Shown here: positions 15,776 to 22,712 of the stretch, one piece after another | How positions within the stretch are numbered: position 1 is the first letter of the stretch | Layout of the letters: every line of letters starts with the position of its first letter | Source of the DNA: Chloroflexota bacterium | GTDB lineage: Bacteria; Chloroflexota; Dormibacteria; Dormibacterales; Dormibacteraceae | Assembly: GCA_005879985.1 (NCBI GenBank) | Contig: VBIA01000101.1 | Location: 1-35,331, forward strand | Direction: 5' to 3' | DNA: 35,331 nucleotides | Made by a program: the position numbers and the translations under genes | The notes under the pieces: model-generated | Databases searched by the model: none | What the model was told of the DNA's origin: nothing | What the model saw: the letters and a program-made list of their open reading frames with translations, nothing else

Positions 15776-16287
15776 CCCGTGATGAGTCCGAGGTAGTGGT
15801 CGAGCGTCGGGCCGTCAAGCGGCCCGCTGAACGTCGCAGCCACCAGGCCCTGGGCGTCGATGAACACCGTGACCGGCGGCCCGACGACCCCGTACGACTG
15901 ATACGTCCCCTCGACGATGAGCCCCGCGGGGTAGGGGTGCGGATGGTCTTTCTCGAACGTCGAGACCCCGCCGTACGAGTCCCGCATCGCGGCGCCGATG
16001 AACTCGACCTGCCGGTTGCGGTCGTACCCGGCGGCCAGCACCGGCAGCTCCGAGATGCAAGGCCCGCACCAGGACGCCCAGAAGTTCAGGACCACCGGGC
16101 GGCCGCGCTCCTTGGACACGTCGATGCGTGCGCCGTTGAGCATCTGGATCGCGAGGTGCGGAGCCGGCCGGCCGAGCAGCTGCGGGCTCGCAAGCGCCGC
16201 ATGCTGGAGGCCCCACGCCAGCGAAAGCAGCAGCACAACCGCCGCCCCGGCGGCCGCGCCGAAGTAAATGGCTTTCCTGACGCTCAA
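15772..16287 (-). CDS. thiol-disulfide oxidoreductase, CcmG/ResA/TlpA type
   Basis: About 171 residues: an N-terminal membrane anchor (5-30), then a thioredoxin fold with active site WCGPC (Cys74, Cys77) in FWASWCGPCISELP and the cis-proline region VGPPVTVFID. Such proteins keep the cysteines of apocytochrome c reduced on the outer side of the membrane; position directly before ccmE supports this. The start is TTG 16287, since upstream codons run into the GH1 gene, which ends at 16299. No clear ribosome site. A CcmH-independent reduction route would rely on this protein. Confidence 0.88.
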   Translation of the reverse strand: MSVRKAIYFGAAAGAAVVLLLSLAWGLQHAALASPQLLGRPAPHLAIQMLNGARIDVSKERGRPVVLNFWASWCGPCISELPVLAAGYDRNRQVEFIGAAMRDSYGGVSTFEKDHPHPYPAGLIVEGTYQSYGVVGPPVTVFIDAQGLVAATFSGPLDGPTLDHYLGLITG

Positions 16288-16298
16288 CCCACGTGAGT

Positions 16299-17549
16299 CT
16301 AGTTCGCGGGGGTTGCGGAAGGCTGCTCGGGCAGGGCGTTGGCGGCCGCGATGCGCCCGTACAGGACGCCGCTCGGCTTGACCGTTCTCTCGAGCGTCGC
16401 GCGGTCGCACTCGATCAGCCCGAACTTCACCCCATAGCCCCGAGCCCACTCGAAGTTGTCCATGTTCGTCCAGTGGAAGTAGCCGCGCACGTCGACGCCG
16501 TCCCCGATCGCGTCGCGCACGCTCGCCAGCACGTCGGCCACGTAGCGCTTGCGCCTCTCGTCGTCGTCGGTGCCGATGCCGTTCTCGGTGACGAATACGG
16601 GCTTGCCCAGAGACTTCACCTCGTTGAGCACGCGGCGCATGTGCACCGGATCCGACGTCCAGCCCATGTCCGTCAGCTGCGCGCCGGGCACGTTGGTCCG
16701 CCGCAAGAACTGGTCCCGCGGCCGGCGCGGATCAAAAGCGACGTTCTGCGCCCAGTAGTGCGCGATTCCGACGTAGTCGCTCGTCGCCTCGACCACGCGC
16801 TGCATCCGTCCCGGGCCGATGGGCCACCGGTCGACCGTCGCCTGCGCGGCCCCCGCGGCCCACACGTCGCGGCGCTTGTCGCTCGCCGGCAGGAACAGGA
16901 ACTTGTGGTGCGACAGTCCGACCAGGGAGTCGGGACGCCGTTTCTTGATCGCGACATACGCAAGCTCGTGCGCACGCCGCATGTTGGAGATCACGCTGTA
17001 GAAGCCGCGGAAGTCACCCTGGTGGCCGGGAGGGAACTCGCCCGTGAGCCATCCGTTGGTGGCGTAGATATTCGGCTCGTTGATGGTGCACCACAGGTTC
17101 ACCAGGTCGCCCAGCTCGTCCGCCGCGCGAGTCACAAACGACAGGAATGCTCGTACCGAGTCGCGGTGCATCCACCCGCCCTTGCGCGCGAACCACAAAG
17201 GGCTCGTGAAGTGGTGCAGCGTGACCATCGGCTGTATGCCCTGCTCGCGAAGCTCGCCCAGCAGATCGCGGTAGTGGCGGATCTGCCGCGAGTCGAACTC
17301 ACCGTGTGATGGCTCGATGCGAGACCACTCGATCGAAAGCCGGTGCGCGTTCTGGTTCATCTCGCGCAGCAGCTTGAAGTCCTCGCGATAGCGGTGGTAG
17401 TTGTCGCAGGCGACGAGCGAGCTGTCGCCGTTGGCGATCTTGCCCGGCTGCTGCTCCCATTCCCACCAGTCGCAGTTCTTGTTGTCGCCCTCGACCTGGT
17501 GGGCGGCGCTGGCGGTGCCCCACAGAAACCCGCGGGGGAAACCGTTCAC
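16299..17549 (-). CDS. glycoside hydrolase family 1 (beta-glucosidase-type)
   Basis: 416 residues, slightly short for GH1 (usually 440-480). The acid/base Glu158 lies in TINEPN and the nucleophile Glu322 in VTENG; the N-terminus FPRGFLWGTASAAHQVEG is the family start motif. No signal peptide, so cytoplasmic. It should cleave beta-glucosides or beta-galactosides; exact specificity is not visible. GTG 17549 overlaps the stop of the histidine phosphatase gene (GTGA), and the Ccm thioredoxin starts 11 bases after its stop, so it sits inside the Ccm transcript although no link to heme is known. Confidence 0.9.
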   Translation of the reverse strand: MNGFPRGFLWGTASAAHQVEGDNKNCDWWEWEQQPGKIANGDSSLVACDNYHRYREDFKLLREMNQNAHRLSIEWSRIEPSHGEFDSRQIRHYRDLLGELREQGIQPMVTLHHFTSPLWFARKGGWMHRDSVRAFLSFVTRAADELGDLVNLWCTINEPNIYATNGWLTGEFPPGHQGDFRGFYSVISNMRRAHELAYVAIKKRRPDSLVGLSHHKFLFLPASDKRRDVWAAGAAQATVDRWPIGPGRMQRVVEATSDYVGIAHYWAQNVAFDPRRPRDQFLRRTNVPGAQLTDMGWTSDPVHMRRVLNEVKSLGKPVFVTENGIGTDDDERRKRYVADVLASVRDAIGDGVDVRGYFHWTNMDNFEWARGYGVKFGLIECDRATLERTVKPSGVLYGRIAAANALPEQPSATPAN

Positions 17550-18181
17550 GCGACCGCGTCCGCCGGCCGCGCGACCTCGGGCGGCTTGAGGTACTCCCAG
17601 CTCACCGGCCTGTCTCCCTCGAGCTCGATCTTCAGAGTGCCCGCGCGATCGACGGCCTTCCGGTACATCTCGCGCTCGTTGTGCGCCCGGCCGTCCAGGA
17701 GGACCCACGCCGCCTGGATCGGGTCGGCGTGGCTAACCACGGCAGCGGGCTCGCCAGGGTGCTCGCGCGCCAGCCGCCTCGCCACGTCGAGCACGCGGCC
17801 GCCGAGCACGTCATACGACTCGTCGCCCGCGACGATCCCGCGCCGCGTCTTGTGCACGAACCACAGCGGCCGGCGCATGGGAATCTGCCAGAAAGGCACG
17901 CCCTGCAGGTAGCGGCTGAAGTCCGCTTCGCGGAGCTGCGGGTCGACCTCCATCACCGCCGGCTCGCGCAATCGCGAGTTGACGATGCGCGCGGTCTCGG
18001 CCGCGCGATCGAGGGGGCTGTGGACGATGCGGCGGATGCCCGCGTCGCTCAGCCGGTCGCCGAGCGCCTCGGCCTGCGCGCGGCCCAGCGCGCTGAGGTG
18101 GAAGCCGGGCAGGTGCCCGTAAAGGACTCGGTGCGGGTTCTCGACGTCGGCGTGCCTGATGACATAAACGGGCGTCAGCAC
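17546..18181 (-). CDS. histidine phosphatase (phosphoglycerate mutase-like) family protein
   Basis: 211 residues. The catalytic motif is IRHADVENP (Arg9-His10, with Ala where most members have Gly); Arg59 (SPLDRAAETA) and His151 (VVSHAD) complete the phosphate pocket. The family includes phosphoglycerate mutases and many phosphatases of sugar or nucleotide phosphates. The substrate is not clear; being coupled to a beta-glucosidase hints at a sugar phosphate, which is inference. GTG 18181 has a TACGAT hexamer 9 bases upstream, so this may be the first gene of the Ccm operon. Confidence 0.85.
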   Translation of the reverse strand: MLTPVYVIRHADVENPHRVLYGHLPGFHLSALGRAQAEALGDRLSDAGIRRIVHSPLDRAAETARIVNSRLREPAVMEVDPQLREADFSRYLQGVPFWQIPMRRPLWFVHKTRRGIVAGDESYDVLGGRVLDVARRLAREHPGEPAAVVSHADPIQAAWVLLDGRAHNEREMYRKAVDRAGTLKIELEGDRPVSWEYLKPPEVARPADAVA

Positions 18182-18190
18182 GTCAGAAGG

Positions 18191-18196
18191 ATCGTA
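18191..18196 (-). promoter_or_regulatory. candidate -10 box (TACGAT) for the phosphatase-GH1-Ccm operon
   Basis: TACGAT ends 9 bases before GTG 18181, leaving room for little or no leader. No Shine-Dalgarno sequence is present. It lies in the 30-base gap after the GGDEF-like gene. Confidence 0.35.
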
Positions 18197-18211
18197 CGGA
18201 ACGAGGAATCG

Positions 18212-18859
18212 TCAGGCGTGGAAAGCGCCGACGGACGTGCGGTTCGTGCCCGCGGAGCGTCCGTGATCGAGCGCGTAGTAAGCCTCCCGGAGCAGGTTGC
18301 CGGTGTACTCGCGGCGGTTGAGCACGCCCTCCTCGTCATACGTCCGCGGCGCCGCGCCGATGGTGGACGCCCCGCAGCTCACGGTGATGCGCTGCCAGCG
18401 GCCGCCGGTCGAGAAGTCGTGCGCCGCCACCGACCGCCGGATCTTGTCCGCCGCCAGCGTGGCGCCCTGCTCGTCCGTCTCGGGCAGGATGATCACAAAG
18501 TGCGGTGACTTGTCGGCTTCCAGGAAGCCGAGCGTGTCGGTGTCGCGGATGGCCCGCCCGAGCGCCTCGGCCAGCTCGGCCAGCAGCGCGTTGACCTGAA
18601 CCTGCCCCAGCTCGTTGTGGACGTGCTCGGCGTGGTCGAGCTCGACCACCAGCAGCGAAAGCGGGCGGTGGTAGCGGACGGCGCGGTTCGCCTCCTGGCC
18701 GATCAGCGCCTCTGCGAACTTCTGGTTCCAGATGCCGGTCACGGGGTCGACGACGCCGAACAGCGGGCTGGACGACGTGTCCGACTGGCTGTGCCCGCAG
18801 ACGTGGCAGTACTGCTCCTGGTCGTCGATCTCCGAGCCGCAGTACCAGCAGGTCTTCAC
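18212..18859 (-). CDS. zinc-ribbon protein with degenerate GGDEF-like domain
   Basis: 215 residues. The N-terminus is a zinc ribbon with Cys4, Cys7, Cys18 and Cys21 (CWYC, CHVC). Residues about 36-200 follow the diguanylate cyclase fold: DPVTGIWNQKFAEAL matches the D-x2-TGLxNR start, and VVELDHAEHVHNELG the metal-binding strand. The GGDEF signature itself is lost: the region reads FLEADKSPHFVIILPE. An RDTD before it resembles the RxxD product-binding I-site. It is probably not an active cyclase and may bind c-di-GMP or GTP instead. GTG 18859 is the start, with TACAAT 8 bases upstream. No signal peptide. Confidence 0.75.
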   Translation of the reverse strand: MKTCWYCGSEIDDQEQYCHVCGHSQSDTSSSPLFGVVDPVTGIWNQKFAEALIGQEANRAVRYHRPLSLLVVELDHAEHVHNELGQVQVNALLAELAEALGRAIRDTDTLGFLEADKSPHFVIILPETDEQGATLAADKIRRSVAAHDFSTGGRWQRITVSCGASTIGAAPRTYDEEGVLNRREYTGNLLREAYYALDHGRSAGTNRTSVGAFHA

Positions 18860-18867
18860 TGGGCGGC

Positions 18868-18873
18868 ATTGTA
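18868..18873 (-). promoter_or_regulatory. candidate -10 box (TACAAT) for the GGDEF-like gene
   Basis: TACAAT, five of six bases of the TATAAT consensus, ends 8 bases before GTG 18859. Spacing fits a leaderless transcript. Confidence 0.45.
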
Positions 18874-18900
18874 TCCGTCGAGTTCAGAATTCGATCTGGG

Positions 18901-20078
18901 ATGGACCAGGGCGAGCTCTTTCCGAACGAGGCGGGCGTCCGGCCGGCGCCTCCGCTGGCGACCCGCATGCGCCCAAAGAAGTTCGACGACCTGGTCGGCC
19001 AGCGCCGCGTGGTCGACGTGCTGCGCAAGCTGACGCAGTCAGGCCACCTGCCGAGCATCGTTCTGTGGGGACCGCCGGGCAGCGGCAAGACCACGCTCGC
19101 CGGGCTGCTCTCCACCGAGACGAAGGCGCGGATGGTGACCATGAGCGCGGTCACGGCCGGCGTAGCCGACCTGCGCAAGGCGGTGGCGGAGGCCGCCGTG
19201 CATCAGCGTGCCGGCCTGCGCACCGTGCTGTTCATCGACGAGATCCATCGCTTCAACAAGGCGCAGCAGGACGCGATCCTGCCCCACGTCGAGAACGGAA
19301 CCGTCACGCTCATCGGCGCGACCACCGAGAACCCTTCCTTCGAGGTCATCGCGCCGCTGCTCTCGCGCAGCCGCGTGTTCAGGCTCGAAGCTCTCGACCG
19401 CGAAGAGCTGAGGCAAGTCGTCGAGCGCGGTCTGCGCGAGCTGAACGCCACGACCAGCACCGATGCGATGGACGCGCTGCTGGAAGCGTCGCGCGGCGAC
19501 GCGCGCGTCGCGCTCAACGGGCTCGAAGCCTCGGCCGCGCTTGCCGGCTCCGACGAGATCTCACTCGAGCACATCGAGCGCGCGCTGCAGGAGCGACACC
19601 TTCTGTATGACCGCGCCGGCGACCAGCACTACGACATCTGCTCGAGGCCGGCGAGGATCCTCTGTTCGTGGCGCGACGCCTGGTCATCTCCGCCGCCGAG
19701 GACGTCGGACTCGCGGACCCGCAGGCGCTGCAGGTCGCGATCGCCGCGCAGCAGGCCGCGCACTTCGTCGGCATGCCCGAGGCGGTGCTGCCGCTGACGG
19801 AGGCCGCGCTCTACCTCGCCCTTGCACCGAAGTCCAACTCCGCGCTCACGTCATACGGCGCCGCGCGCGAGCTCATCGAGGAGACGGGCAACGAGCCGGT
19901 GCCGCTGCACCTGCGCAACGCGGTCACGGGTCTCATGCGCTCGATGGGTTATGGCCGCGACTACAAGTACGCGCACGATTTCGAGGGCGGCGTCGCGGAC
20001 CAGGTGCACATGCCCGAGAAGCTGAAGAAGCGCAAGGTGTACACGCCCAACCCGCGAGACAGGAAGACCGATAAGTAG
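18901..20078 (+). pseudogene. rarA: replication-associated recombination ATPase RarA (MgsA), interrupted by deletion and frameshift
   Basis: RarA is an AAA+ clamp-loader-like ATPase acting at stalled forks. The first part (18901-19638) is typical: Walker A GPPGSGKT (57-64), Walker [12 protein letters not shown], sensor [12 protein letters not shown]. After HYDI at 19638 the frame changes: the sequence continues as [17 protein letters not shown] in the frame that runs to 20078. The segment normally between them (ISA...KSxRGSDPDAALYWLARM), about 22 codons, is absent; one deletion of about 67 bases would explain both the loss and the shift. Read straight on, the first frame ends at 19797 in arginine/serine-rich nonsense. 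The second part could start alone at GTG 19668. Either a genuine lesion or an assembly error. Confidence 0.85.
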
Positions 20079-20081
20079 ATC

Positions 20082-20102
20082 CCTCCCCGCGTCGCGGGGA
20101 GG
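20082..20102 (+). terminator. perfect GC hairpin after rarA
   Basis: CCTCCCCGCG and CGCGGGGAGG form a perfect inverted repeat around one base, 4 bases after the rarA stop. Nine pairs can form around a three-base loop. There is no T run, so it may terminate weakly or only protect the transcript end. Confidence 0.4.
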
Positions 20103-20121
20103 TTAGGAGGGGGCGTTCACT

Positions 20122-20127
20122 TAGGAT
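20122..20127 (+). promoter_or_regulatory. candidate -10 box (TAGGAT) for the NDK-like gene
   Basis: TAGGAT ends 8 bases before GTG 20136, the same spacing as in the reductase operon and the GGDEF-like gene. It follows the hairpin, as expected for a new transcript. Confidence 0.45.
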
Positions 20128-20135
20128 TTTTCGCT

Positions 20136-20759
20136 GTGGCCGACGCCCTCGTCATCTTCAAGCCCGACGCGTCATACCGCCTCGCGGTAAGAGCCAATCT
20201 CTGGCGCTGGCTCAGCACCGAGTACAAGTGGAAGCTCGAAGCGCTCACGTGGTACCAGCCGCCCAAAGACCTGATCGAGAGCCACTACGACTTCCTGCAG
20301 GGCCGTCCTTTCTTTCCGTGGCTTGTCGATTTCATGACCGCGCTTCCATTGGTGGTCGGCCGCATCACCGCGTCGGCCGAAGCCCTCGAAGGCATGCGCT
20401 ACGACCTCGGCGAGACGCGCATCGCGCAAGCGCGTCCGGGCTCGCTGCGCGAACGGTTCGGGATCTTCGGCGGGATCAACTGCGTCCATCTCTCCGACGC
20501 GCCCGAAACGGGCAGGTCAGAGGTCGAGCGCTGGCGTCATTTCCTCCCGCTGGACAAGGTCGGCATCAAGCTCGAGCGCGAGTCGGACAAACCCGACCAC
20601 ACCTACCACCTGCGGTCGCTGGCGACCCAGGTTGCGAACGGCATCCACCCTGCTCTGTCCGTCGAGGCGATGAAGGAGCTGCTCGCGGAGGAGACCGACG
20701 TCTCCGGCAAGCAGCGCCATGCCCTCTACCGGGTCATCCTTGGCGCTCTGACGGCTTAG
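20136..20759 (+). CDS. diverged nucleoside diphosphate kinase-like protein
   Basis: 207 residues against about 140 for a standard NDK. The N-terminal 135 residues follow the NDK plan: FKPDA with Lys9, HYDFLQGRPFF, LRERFG, and NCVHLSDAPETGRSEVE, in which His118 matches the phosphohistidine and Asn115 its neighbour. The usual HGSDS is HLSDA. The C-terminal 70 residues have no recognised domain. NDKs move phosphate between nucleoside tri- and diphosphates. Activity is plausible but this is a distant member, and the extension suggests a changed oligomer or substrate. GTG start; the 3' end overlaps the convergent mscS by 26 bases. Confidence 0.7.
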   Translation: MADALVIFKPDASYRLAVRANLWRWLSTEYKWKLEALTWYQPPKDLIESHYDFLQGRPFFPWLVDFMTALPLVVGRITASAEALEGMRYDLGETRIAQARPGSLRERFGIFGGINCVHLSDAPETGRSEVERWRHFLPLDKVGIKLERESDKPDHTYHLRSLATQVANGIHPALSVEAMKELLAEETDVSGKQRHALYRVILGALTA

Positions 20760-21333
20760 CCCCCTCAGCCTCTTTGGCGGCGTGCGCCTCAGGCGACCCC
20801 TTGGCGCGCACGAGCACCGGCTTCGTGAAGAGCTCCGAGTTGGGCACGACCAGCAGGTCGCCCCCCTCGGTGCGCACCAGCGTGACGCGCAGCTTCACCT
20901 CGACCACGTCGCCCGTATGGCCGTCAAGCACGATCCGGTCGCCGACACGAATGTGACGCTCCAGCAGGATGTAGTAGCCCGACACATAGTCCTGCAGCAG
21001 CTCCTGCACGCCGAGCGCGGCCACCACGGTTGCCAGCAGGATGCCGACCAGCGTCACGTTGGCGGTCTGGAAGGCGAAGCTGAACGCCGCCATCACACCG
21101 ATGCCGATCACGACCACGTAAGCGACGCGGCGGCTCAAGACAACGATGTCGACCCGGGCGCCGCGGTGGCGCAGCTGCTCCCCGAGGAGGTGCGCCACCA
21201 CGCGCGACGCGACCAGGAAGACGATGAAGACGACCAGGCCGGCGGTCACGAACGCGATGTTCCGGATGTCGTCGGACGACAGCGACCATGCGCCCAGGGC
21301 CGACCCCGCCAGAGGCGTCACTGGGGTCCCCAC
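20734..21333 (-). CDS. small MscS-family mechanosensitive channel
   Basis: 199 residues with three membrane helices (about 22-42, 65-85, 88-110), then the MscS core: GVQELLQDYVSGYYILLE, a pore-helix and beta-domain region, HIRVGDRIVLDGHTGDVVEV and VVPNSELF. It lacks most of the C-terminal cage domain of E. coli MscS (286 residues), ending in a charged tail. It should gate ions on membrane tension. GTG 21333 is the outermost start, but it lies within a strong hairpin; GTG 21321 (MTPLAGSALGAW) would put the hairpin just upstream and may be the true start. Confidence 0.85.
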   Translation of the reverse strand: MGTPVTPLAGSALGAWSLSSDDIRNIAFVTAGLVVFIVFLVASRVVAHLLGEQLRHRGARVDIVVLSRRVAYVVVIGIGVMAAFSFAFQTANVTLVGILLATVVAALGVQELLQDYVSGYYILLERHIRVGDRIVLDGHTGDVVEVKLRVTLVRTEGGDLLVVPNSELFTKPVLVRAKGSPEAHAAKEAEGAKPSERQG

Positions 21334-21355
21334 GAAATCACCAGATTTCGTGGGG
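21328..21355 (-). terminator. 12-bp hairpin between rplY and mscS
   Basis: CCCCACGAAATC (21328-21339) and GATTTCGTGGGG (21344-21355) form a perfect 12-bp stem with a 4-base loop. It sits 3 bases after the rplY stop and covers GTG 21333. It may be the rplY terminator (no T tract follows) or a translation-control hairpin for mscS. Confidence 0.5.
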
Positions 21356-21358
21356 TGA

Positions 21359-21920
21359 TCATTCTTCGGTCTCGGCTTGCTCCCCTTCTGCCGGAGCGCC
21401 CTCGGCGGGCGCTTCCTCGCCCTCGGCGGGCACCTCGGCCTCGGCCGCAGGCACCTCCTCCTCGATCTTGAGCTCGCGCTTGTGCACGATCTTGACCACC
21501 AGCTCCTCCGGGTCGGCGAGGATCGTGATGCCCTTGGGCACGGCGAGCTCGGAGACGCGCATGCCGTCGTCGATCTCCGCCAGCGGAGTCAGGTCGACCT
21601 CGAACTCCGCAGGGATCTCGGTCGGCAGGCACTCGACCTCGAGCGCATGGATGGGCTGCAGCACGTCGGCATCGCCTCGCTTAACCGCGGCGGACTCACC
21701 GATGAGGTGGATGGGCACCTCGACCCGGATCTTCTCCTCCAGGTTGACCTGGTAGAAGTCGACGTGGATCGGTCCGAGCCGGCGGGTGTGGGTCTGGATC
21801 TCGCACGAGCGGCGTCGCCGCGGCCGCGTGACCGTAGACGACTGCGGCCAGCTTCCCCTCGCGGTGAAGCCGGCGCGAGCGCTTGCCGACGATCTTGCGG
21901 GTCGATGCGTTGAGCTGCAT
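21359..21920 (-). pseudogene. rplY: ribosomal protein L25/Ctc (bL25), with internal deletion and frameshift
   Basis: bL25 binds 5S rRNA. The N-terminal part from ATG 21920 (MQLNASTRKIVGKRSRRLHR ... KLAAVVYGH) is typical. The C-terminal part in another frame is also typical: EIQTHTRRLGPIHVDFYQVN, then VPIHLIGESAAVKRGDADVL and LEVECLPTEIPAEFEVDL, ending in an acidic Glu/Ala/Pro tail to 21359. Between YGHAAAATPLV and EIQTHT roughly 30-35 codons of the family are missing, and the frame shifts near 21799-21806. Without the shift the first frame stops at 21696. Lesion or assembly error; rarA and an RDD gene nearby show similar damage. Confidence 0.8.
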
Positions 21921-21972
21921 TCGGTTAGTCCCCCCGACGTCGCCTCGGCGACCCATGGGTGCGCCTCAGGTT

Positions 21973-21980
21973 GGGGGAGG
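21973..21980 (+). promoter_or_regulatory. strong ribosome binding site of the first RDD gene
   Basis: GGGGGAGG lies 7 bases before ATG 21988 and only 1 base before ATG 21982, so it decides in favour of the start at 21988. Confidence 0.6.
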
Positions 21981-21987
21981 CATGCCT

Positions 21988-22533
21988 ATGATATCGCAAC
22001 CTATGCAGAGCCCTCCCCCGGTCGGCTACCCGCAGGCGCCCATGCAGCAGTACCAGGTCCCGCCCCAACCGCAGACGACCTACGCCGGCTTCTGGATCCG
22101 GTTCATCGCTCGCTTCCTCGACAGCCTCATCCTCGGCATCCCGCTGACCATCCTCCTGTTCGTGTTCCTCGCGATCTCGGGCGCCGCGCTGAGCGCGACG
22201 AGCTCGGACGAGAACGCCCAGAACGCGGCTGCCGGGGTGGCCAGCGGCGCGTTCCTGCTGTTCTACCTGCTCGCCCTGGTCGCGGTCGCGGCCTATCAGA
22301 TCTACTTCTGGGGCACCAGCGGCCAGACGATCGCCATGCGCATGTTCCACCTCCGCGTGGTTGACGCCAACACCGGGGCGCCGATCGGCATCGGCCGTGC
22401 CGTGGTGCGCTGGCTGATGACCATCGTCAACAGCTGGGCCTGCTACATCGGCTGGATCTGGGTCGCCTTCGACGCCCGCAAGCAAGGCTGGCACGACAAG
22501 GTGGCCAACTCGGTGGTCCTGCAGACGCCATGA
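21988..22533 (+). CDS. RDD-family membrane protein
   Basis: 181 residues. A Pro/Gln-rich N-terminal stretch (about 1-35) is followed by the RDD domain: YAGFWIRFIARFLDSLI with the Arg and Asp in TM1, TM2 about 90-110, GQTIAMRMFHLRVVDANTG, and the closing KQGWHDKVANSVVL. The family is membrane-embedded and functionally open; some members have been linked to ion transport or secretion. A very similar gene follows at 22713, with a broken copy between them. Confidence 0.85.
   Translation: MISQPMQSPPPVGYPQAPMQQYQVPPQPQTTYAGFWIRFIARFLDSLILGIPLTILLFVFLAISGAALSATSSDENAQNAAAGVASGAFLLFYLLALVAVAAYQIYFWGTSGQTIAMRMFHLRVVDANTGAPIGIGRAVVRWLMTIVNSWACYIGWIWVAFDARKQGWHDKVANSVVLQTP
22483..22517 (+). repeat. direct repeat, copy 1 (end of RDD gene)
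   Basis: 35 bases coding for QGWHDKVANSV near the 3' end of the first RDD gene. They recur exactly at 22653-22687, 170 bases downstream. Confidence 0.9.
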
Positions 22534-22554
22534 CCGGCCCTCTGCGTCGCGGGG

Positions 22555-22577
22555 GCGGCCGAGCTTGGCTCGGCCGC
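22555..22577 (+). terminator. hairpin terminator candidate after the first RDD gene
   Basis: GCGGCCGAGC, loop TTG, GCTCGGCCGC: a perfect 10-bp stem 21 bases after the stop, followed by GACTTTGT. GC-rich stem and a short T run make a plausible terminator. Confidence 0.5.
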
Positions 22578-22622
22578 GACTTTGTCATCGCGACCACCCA
22601 GCGTGGCCAGGCGAGGGGGTCC

Positions 22623-22648
22623 CGCAGGGGGATCCTGATCCCCCTGCG
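22623..22648 (+). repeat. second perfect inverted repeat in the RDD spacer
   Basis: CGCAGGGGGATC and GATCCCCCTGCG face each other around two bases (11 pairs with a 4-base loop possible). It lies directly before the RDD fragment. It could be a terminator or mark the breakpoint of the lost gene. Confidence 0.4.
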
Positions 22649-22649
22649 C

Positions 22650-22703
22650 TTTCAAGGCTGGCACGACAAGGTGGCCAACTCGGTGGTGCTCCAGACCCCC
22701 TAG
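22650..22703 (+). pseudogene. fragment of a third RDD gene (last 17 codons)
   Basis: The sequence reads FQGWHDKVANSVVLQTP and stops at TAG 22701-22703, matching the C-terminus of the first RDD protein. Only this end is present; no start or membrane segments precede it. The first 35 bases after the TTT codon are identical to the upstream gene, while the last ones differ at a few sites, so it is a copy that has diverged a little or an end of a lost paralogue. Confidence 0.75.
22653..22687 (+). repeat. direct repeat, copy 2 (RDD fragment)
   Basis: Exact second copy of the 35 bases at 22483-22517. Homologous recombination between the two would delete the 170 bases in between, including both hairpins. 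Confidence 0.9.
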
Positions 22704-22712
22704 CGGGACCTG

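Noticed and set aside
11272-16287. A c-type cytochrome encoded within the maturation cluster
   Set aside because: No CXXCH motif was found in the proteins of the window; CHTC in the peptidase and CPLC in the propeller lack the heme-ligating His.
22534-22652. A non-coding RNA gene made of the two hairpins after the first RDD gene
   Set aside because: The hairpins are explained by termination and by a gene remnant; no promoter or conserved structure is visible.
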